A stretch of 64,000 nt of DNA from contig NZ_FNVA01000006.1 of the NCBI RefSeq assembly GCF_900108185.1, positions 124,001-188,000 on the forward strand, read 5' to 3'. Source of the stretch: Bryocella elongata. GTDB taxonomy: Bacteria > Acidobacteriota > Terriglobia > Terriglobales > Acidobacteriaceae. The notes beneath the pieces were generated by a model, which was given only the letters and a program-made list of their open reading frames with translations, ran no database searches and was not told the origin of the DNA. Below, in pieces: positions 59,428 through 64,000 of this stretch (its first letter is position 1; the number at the start of each line of letters is the position of its first letter). Made by a program: the position numbers and the translations under genes.

Positions 59428-60852
59428 CTACGCCGTCTCCACCGGAACCAGCCCGTCGTGCGCCGGTGCACGTCCAATCGAAGCCAGACCATAGGCCGCG
59501 ATGTACACGTAGCAGATCACCGGGATGAAGAAGCTCGGGTGCAGGCCGATATGATCGGCGATGGTGCCCTGCAGCTTCGGGATAATCGCGCCGCCCAGGA
59601 TCGCAGCCACCAGCAGGCTCGAACCCTTGCTCGTCAGCGGGCCCAGGTCCTGGATGCCCAGCGTGAAGATCGACGGGAACATGATCGAGTTGCAGAAGCC
59701 CACCGCCAGCAGCGTCCACATCGGTAGCGAGTGAGGTATGTACATCGTCCACTGCCAGTGCAGGAAGTGCATGGGGTACGTTGCAATGATCCCCGACGTG
59801 AAGTGCGAGTTCATGCTGATCAGCACCAGGATGCCTGCGATGATCGCACCCGGCCCAAGCACCATGCCGGTCTTGATCTTCTGCAGCAGCGCCGATCCAA
59901 CGAACCGGCCCAGCATCGCACCGCCCCAGTAGCACATCAGGAAGTTCGCGGCGATCGACTCCTTCAAGCCCGCGATGTCCGGCAGGCCCATGTAGTTCAC
60001 CAGCAGGCTGCCGATCGCAACCTCCGCGCCCACGTAGGTGAAGATGCCCACTGCGGCGAACAGCAGCCACGGATGACGCCAGATGCTGTCCGGCCGCGAG
60101 AGCGCCTCAGAGAACGCTCCCGGCCGGAAGTCCTGCGTGTGCTGGCTGACGCCGGTCTTCGTCTTCAGCTTGATGGCCGCCAGCGCCAGCGCCAGCAGCA
60201 CCAGCGTCAACGCAATGCCGATGTACGGCATCTGCACCGTCCCGGCCTGCGCCGCGCGGTACGCTTGGCGCGCCACGTCGGTCATCGAGTTCAGCGCCGC
60301 GGGACTCGCGGTCGGCGGCGCCGCGGCAAGAATCAGCTGCGAGCCAAAGAACGGCGCGATGAACGTGCCCACCGAGTTGAAGGCCTGCGCCAGGTTCAGG
60401 CGGCTCGATGCGGTCGCCGCCGGGCCAATCACCGTCACGTACGGGTTCACCGCAACCTGCACGATTGTCATGCCGGCGGCCAGAACGATCAGCGCCGAAA
60501 GGAACACGGGGAACAGCGCAAGATGCGCCGCCGGGATGAACCCCGCCGCGCCCGTCGCCATCACGAACAGGCCCACCACCATCGTCTTCTTGTAGCCGTA
60601 GCGGTCCACCAGCATGCCGCCCGGATAGCTGAACAGAAAGTAGGAGCCGAAGAACGCCAGCTGCACCGTCATCGCCTGGCCATAGCTCAGCTCGAAGATC
60701 GACTTCAGGTGCGGGATGATGATGTCGTTCAGGCAGGTCAGGAAGCCCACCATGAAGAAGAGGGCGGTAGCCACGCTCATGGCGCGCGTGTCAGTACGGA
60801 CGACGTCGTCGTAGTAGCCAGGGGCACTGATGTTCTTTAGCGGTACGGCCAA
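59428..60852 (-). CDS. Sugar/H+ symporter, FucP-like (MFS, FHS family)
   Basis: A 474-residue transporter with twelve hydrophobic helices. VATALFFMVGFLTCLNDIII starts helix 1 in the pattern of L-fucose, glucose and galactose permeases. FFGSYFLFSYPGGMLVDRYGYKK is the helix 2-3 motif, and QVAVNPYVTVIGP and NLAQAFNSVGTFIAPFFG are hallmark FHS regions with the Asn-rich sugar site. I take the TTG at 60852, 5 bases after GAGGAG; the open frame beyond it overlaps manA in antisense and is not coding. Candidate sugars are fucose, galactose or glucose. It is divergent from manA. Confidence 0.9.
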   Translation of the reverse strand: MAVPLKNISAPGYYDDVVRTDTRAMSVATALFFMVGFLTCLNDIIIPHLKSIFELSYGQAMTVQLAFFGSYFLFSYPGGMLVDRYGYKKTMVVGLFVMATGAAGFIPAAHLALFPVFLSALIVLAAGMTIVQVAVNPYVTVIGPAATASSRLNLAQAFNSVGTFIAPFFGSQLILAAAPPTASPAALNSMTDVARQAYRAAQAGTVQMPYIGIALTLVLLALALAAIKLKTKTGVSQHTQDFRPGAFSEALSRPDSIWRHPWLLFAAVGIFTYVGAEVAIGSLLVNYMGLPDIAGLKESIAANFLMCYWGGAMLGRFVGSALLQKIKTGMVLGPGAIIAGILVLISMNSHFTSGIIATYPMHFLHWQWTMYIPHSLPMWTLLAVGFCNSIMFPSIFTLGIQDLGPLTSKGSSLLVAAILGGAIIPKLQGTIADHIGLHPSFFIPVICYVYIAAYGLASIGRAPAHDGLVPVETA

Positions 60853-61086
60853 GCGGACTCCTCGGGCGGCGCACCGGGCGCGCCCAACCTTACAGATTTT
60901 CCCATTCAGAGTACCTGCTTCCGGCCACGTCTGGCTTGGCCGCCCCGGCGACCCATACCTTTGAGCCACTTCCTCGCAGCCAGAAAGGCCGCGCGGTGAG
61001 TCCGGATCACCCCCATGTCTTACAGGCTGTCTGGAGCGCCATCGTATGCTGGAGGGGCCGAAGCCAGTAGCCCGGCCTCCAAACCT

Positions 61087-62052
61087 ATGTCGACCAGCGC
61101 CACCTCGCCCACCTCTTCCGCCTCCGCCCTCAGCCTCGGAGCGATCCCGCTCGCGCCCATCTTCTCCGAACGCGTCTGGGGAGTGCATGACCTCGGCCCC
61201 TGGTTCCCGGCCGCCACCGGCCCGGCCATCGGCGAGGCCTGGCTCACCGCCACCGACTGCGCCGTCGAAGGCGGAGCCCTGCAGGGCAGCAACTTCGGCG
61301 ACCTCGTCGCTGCGCATCCCGCCGAGCTGGCTCGCGGCTCCATGGGCGAGTTCCCCCTGCTGATCAAGGTCCTCTTCCCCAGGGAAAAGCTCAGCGTCCA
61401 GGTGCATCCCGACGACGCCCGCGCCCAGCAGCTCGGCATGCCCAACGGCAAGACCGAGTGCTGGTACATCCTCAGCGCGGAGCCCGGCGCCACCGTAGCC
61501 GTCGGCCTCACCCAGCCCATGTCCAACGACGAGATCCGCGCCGCCATCGAGAACGGCACCCTCGAAGACTTCGTCGATCACATCCCCGTCAAGGCCGGAG
61601 ACATGGTCTTCGTCGACGCCGGCACGGTCCACGCCATCATGCCCGGCGTCATCGTCCTCGAAACCCAGCAGTACTCCGACACCACCTACCGCCTCTTCGA
61701 CTACGGCCGTCCCCGCGAGCTGCACATCGAAGAAGGCCTGCTCGCAACCAAGCAGAAGACCCGCGCCGGCCTCGTCACCCCGCAGCCCATGGAAGGATTC
61801 GTTCGCTTGATAAGCGAGCAATACTTCTTTGTAGACCGCTTCGAGCTTAACCCGAACGCAAGCGTTTCCCTCGGAGGCTTCACGGGCCTGCAGATCTTGG
61901 TCGCACTTGGAGAAGGGGTGACCCTCGGCATCGGTACGGCCAACCCAATCGCTCTCCGTCCAGGACACGCTGCGGTTCTGCCGGTTGGAAGCGGGCACTG
62001 GGACATCGCCGCGAGCAATGCGGTTGAAGTGATCCGCATCGGAAGGCCGTAG
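61087..62052 (+). CDS. manA: Mannose-6-phosphate isomerase, class I
   Basis: A zinc enzyme that interconverts mannose 6-phosphate and fructose 6-phosphate. The cupin metal and active-site residues are in VQVHPDDARAQQLG, KTECWYIL and VDAGTVHAIMPGV, followed by VLETQQYSDTTYRLFDYGR. From ATG 61087 the protein has 321 residues, typical of the short bacterial form; an ATG at 61015 would add 24 unconserved residues, and neither start has a clear ribosome-binding site. It may feed mannose into central metabolism or supply GDP-sugars for surface glycans. Confidence 0.92.
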   Translation: MSTSATSPTSSASALSLGAIPLAPIFSERVWGVHDLGPWFPAATGPAIGEAWLTATDCAVEGGALQGSNFGDLVAAHPAELARGSMGEFPLLIKVLFPREKLSVQVHPDDARAQQLGMPNGKTECWYILSAEPGATVAVGLTQPMSNDEIRAAIENGTLEDFVDHIPVKAGDMVFVDAGTVHAIMPGVIVLETQQYSDTTYRLFDYGRPRELHIEEGLLATKQKTRAGLVTPQPMEGFVRLISEQYFFVDRFELNPNASVSLGGFTGLQILVALGEGVTLGIGTANPIALRPGHAAVLPVGSGHWDIAASNAVEVIRIGRP

Positions 62053-62145
62053 CTCCTTTAGTTCAGAGAAAGCGATTTGTTGGGAGCACCCCTTCTTGTA
62101 CGCCCTCGACCATCAGTTACGATTGGGTCCCGAAGGGACGTGCAG

Positions 62146-63159
62146 ATGGAAAGCGCAAACTGGGTCGCCAAAATGGTCGATTGCCTCGCATCGGAAGAGG
62201 CAGACTCGGCTCGAATGACTGAAGCCATCAACCTCAAGTACGAATATAGGCCGAAGAGCGTCTTCAAATATCGCGCTGTGGATGACGACGGATATTCACT
62301 TCAGAATCTTGAACGAGATTGCGTCTGGGTGTGCTCCCCTACGGCATACAACGATCCTTTCGACAGCAGCCTCTCGATCGCGATGAATGTGTTGCTTAGA
62401 GGCGTCATTAGGGAGGGCGTCAAGAACATCGTTGAAAGCGAGCTGACCGATCAGATTGACCCAGAGAAGTTATCGCAGCTACTCGAATCCGCTAACCCAG
62501 GCCTCGCTCTTCAAGAGCTGTTTATGCTCAGAGACGGACTTTCCAAAGAAGAGCAAGCTCATTTCAGGCAGTGGTTAGCGGCGCAGATGGATAAGTGGGA
62601 GCGCTTAGCCACTTCAAAACTACCAGAGAGCCATAAAGAGTCTCTGAAAATATGCTCATTCAGCGAGAAGCCAGATTCAATAACCATGTGGTCGCACTAC
62701 GCCGATCAGCATCGGGGATTCTGCATCGAATACGGCGTTCAAGACTTGCCACCGAGTGACGGCTTCGTCCGTATGCTTTTCCCGGTCGTATATTCTGAGC
62801 GGCTCTTCGACGCCACAAGGTACTTTCAGGCGGCGATCCGCGACAGAGATAAGTTCAATATGCTATTTCCGATTCTGGCAGCACTCCACAAGTCTCCAGA
62901 ATGGAGCTACGAGAAGGAGTGGCGTCTTATTATCCCCGCGAATCTGGCAAGGCAGGCTGGTGCGTTGCGAGTCCCAAAGCCCAAGGCTGTCAATCTCGGC
63001 CCGCGAATGCTAGAGGCGAAACGTGCCGCCGTCATTGAAATTTGTAGGCGCAAGGGCATCCCTATTTATCAAATGAGCCTAGCCCGAGACTCGTTTTGCC
63101 TGCGCTCGGAGCCGCTAGCGAAAGAGGATCAGGAAAGAGCAAACAGCGCGAGCGATTGA
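62146..63159 (+). CDS. DUF2971-family protein
   Basis: A 337-residue soluble protein. The DUF2971 pattern is readable: FKYRAVDDDGYSLQNLERDC VWVCSPTAYNDPFD near the start, CSFSEKPDSITMWSHYADQH RGFCIEY in the middle, and YEKEWRLII later. The family is of unknown biochemical function and often sits in accessory regions; some members occur near defence genes, which is not evidence of function here. Codon use is richer in A and T than the neighbours (ATA, TTA, AGA codons), suggesting transfer. ATG 62146 has AAGGGA upstream. Nothing next to it looks like a toxin or a restriction gene. Confidence 0.8.
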   Translation: MESANWVAKMVDCLASEEADSARMTEAINLKYEYRPKSVFKYRAVDDDGYSLQNLERDCVWVCSPTAYNDPFDSSLSIAMNVLLRGVIREGVKNIVESELTDQIDPEKLSQLLESANPGLALQELFMLRDGLSKEEQAHFRQWLAAQMDKWERLATSKLPESHKESLKICSFSEKPDSITMWSHYADQHRGFCIEYGVQDLPPSDGFVRMLFPVVYSERLFDATRYFQAAIRDRDKFNMLFPILAALHKSPEWSYEKEWRLIIPANLARQAGALRVPKPKAVNLGPRMLEAKRAAVIEICRRKGIPIYQMSLARDSFCLRSEPLAKEDQERANSASD

Positions 63160-63281
63160 TCCCGGCAAGCGCTCCTCTCGCCACGACCGTTAGGCGCCAA
63201 CCTTCCCCGCCGCCTTTCCGAATCCCCAGGGAACTGCGCGCCTTCACTCCCCGTATGATCTTCGCAAGGAGCCCTGCGCCC

Positions 63282-64000
63282 ATGTTCCGCACCCTTCAGC
63301 GACACCTCAGTCTGTTCGTGGCTGTTCTCGTTCTCTTGTCCGGCGTGACGCTTTGTGCGCAGGTCCCGTTGCTGGAAGAGCCCGGCTACACGCCCACGCT
63401 CACCTTCGACGTGGCCACCATCCGCCTCGCTCCGCCGCCGGACGCCAACTTCCGCGTCACCGTCTCCAGCCCGCCGCACTCCAGCCGCTTCGAGGCGAAG
63501 AACCTGCCCATCAAGGCCCTCCTGCAGATCGCCTACGGCTACGATGCTCCCGTCGTCGGTGCTCCCGACTGGGTGGGCAATACCTTCTACAACATCCAGG
63601 CCCGCTCCGACGAAGCTGCCGACGCCCGCCTCGCCAAGCTCACCGACAACCAGGTGCGCCTCGAAAAGCGCAACGCGATTCGCGTCCTGCTCGCCGAGCG
63701 CCTCGAACTGAAGACCCATCTCGAGACCCGCAACACCGCGATCTACAACCTCGTGCTGGCCAAGGGTGGCCTCAAGATGACGCCTTCGCCCGCTCCGCCT
63801 CCTCCGGCCGATGGTTCAGCTCCGCCCCCTCCGCCGCCCGTCGACATGGCCGCGCATGGTTCGCAGCATGGCCTGGAGTTCGTTGGGAAGAACGTCATCC
63901 TTCGCGCCATCACCAGCTCCCTCAGCTCCATGGTGGAAGCGCCCGTCGTCGACAAGACCGGCCTCACCGGCGCGTACAACTACACGCTGCAGTTCGGCCG
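63282..64000 (+). CDS. Secreted TIGR03435-family protein (3' end outside window)
   Basis: An exported protein, open to the window end (239 codons seen). After a signal peptide (MFRTLQRHLSLFVAVLVLLS to LCAQ), the family pattern appears: LTFDVATIRLAPPPDANFRV, FEAKNLPIKALLQIAYGYDA, LGLPxWx-like VVGAPDWVGNTFYNIQARSD, LLAERLELKTHLETR, YNLVLAKGGLKMTPSP and DKTGLTGAYNYTLQF. A Pro-rich linker at about 167-187 is longer than usual. The family is expanded in soil Acidobacteria; its role is unknown, and some members fuse to signalling parts. AAGGAG lies about 11 bases before ATG 63282. Confidence 0.88.
   Translation, partial: MFRTLQRHLSLFVAVLVLLSGVTLCAQVPLLEEPGYTPTLTFDVATIRLAPPPDANFRVTVSSPPHSSRFEAKNLPIKALLQIAYGYDAPVVGAPDWVGNTFYNIQARSDEAADARLAKLTDNQVRLEKRNAIRVLLAERLELKTHLETRNTAIYNLVLAKGGLKMTPSPAPPPPADGSAPPPPPPVDMAAHGSQHGLEFVGKNVILRAITSSLSSMVEAPVVDKTGLTGAYNYTLQFG

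Noticed and set aside
60853-61998. Long minus-strand extension of the symporter gene
   Set aside because: It is antisense to manA with repetitive Gly/Glu/Ala composition typical of a shadow frame; the TTG at 60852 has a strong ribosome-binding site.
1-64000. CRISPR array, integrase, transposase or prophage genes
   Set aside because: No regularly spaced identical repeats and no recognisable recombinase or phage structural proteins were seen; the repeats found are short palindromes or a single tandem duplication.

Overview
The window looks like chromosome of an acidobacterium, probably family Acidobacteriaceae (Terriglobia). It is GC-rich. It carries three families that are largely trademarks of that group: an Oar-like TonB-dependent receptor with an N-terminal carboxypeptidase-regulatory domain (12499-15981), a VWFA-related secreted protein of the TIGR03436 type (53563-55290) and a TIGR03435-type secreted protein (63282-64000, cut by the window end). 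Genes are dense, mostly housekeeping, with a few accessory inserts.

Layout. 1-9 kb: the tail of an L-fucose/arabinose isomerase-like gene, then a minus-strand envelope/isoprenoid cluster uppS, cdsA, dxr, rseP interrupted by secreted-protein genes, with a zinc-ribbon XRE regulator upstream. 9-16 kb: an HD hydrolase, then a carbohydrate/phospholipid scavenging group (GH27 alpha-galactosidase, Ca-dependent PI-PLC-like enzyme, giant TonB receptor). 16-21 kb: a glycosyltransferase/PHP pair, a membrane protein, a winged-helix regulator and tRNA-Pro. 21-26 kb: a NarL-type regulator with a degenerate receiver, an orphan Flp pilin and a PAS-GGDEF-EAL protein. 26-34 kb: the Leloir operon galK-galT-galE, a Tat-exported sulfatase, tRNA-Cys, a 1-Cys peroxiredoxin, a PhzF-like isomerase and a stand-alone receiver.

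34-47 kb: recG diverges from the cell-elongation operon mreC-mreD-mrdA-rodA, into which a small protein gene and a retropepsin-like aspartyl protease gene are inserted between mrdA and rodA. A very large RNase E/G follows, with about 750 disordered residues inserted in its S1 domain. 47-64 kb: an S10 peptidase, an atypical Nramp transporter with a small membrane partner, trxB, the VWFA protein, a secreted pair whose second member is a catalytically dead matrixin-like protein, a sugar/H+ symporter, manA and a lower-GC DUF2971 gene.

Several genes converge on free-sugar use (isomerase, alpha-galactosidase, Leloir pathway, sugar symporter, ManA) and on cell-wall growth (UppS, CdsA, Dxr, Mre/Rod). 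The most promising unusual items are the RNase E/G insertion, the protease pair inside the rod operon, the dead matrixin with its overlapping partner, a covarying dispersed hairpin repeat, a hairpin that buries a ribosome-binding region, and an intergenic region with a strong terminator and no gene. No CRISPR array, integrase or transposase gene was seen. Assignments come from reading motifs by eye; no database search was run.
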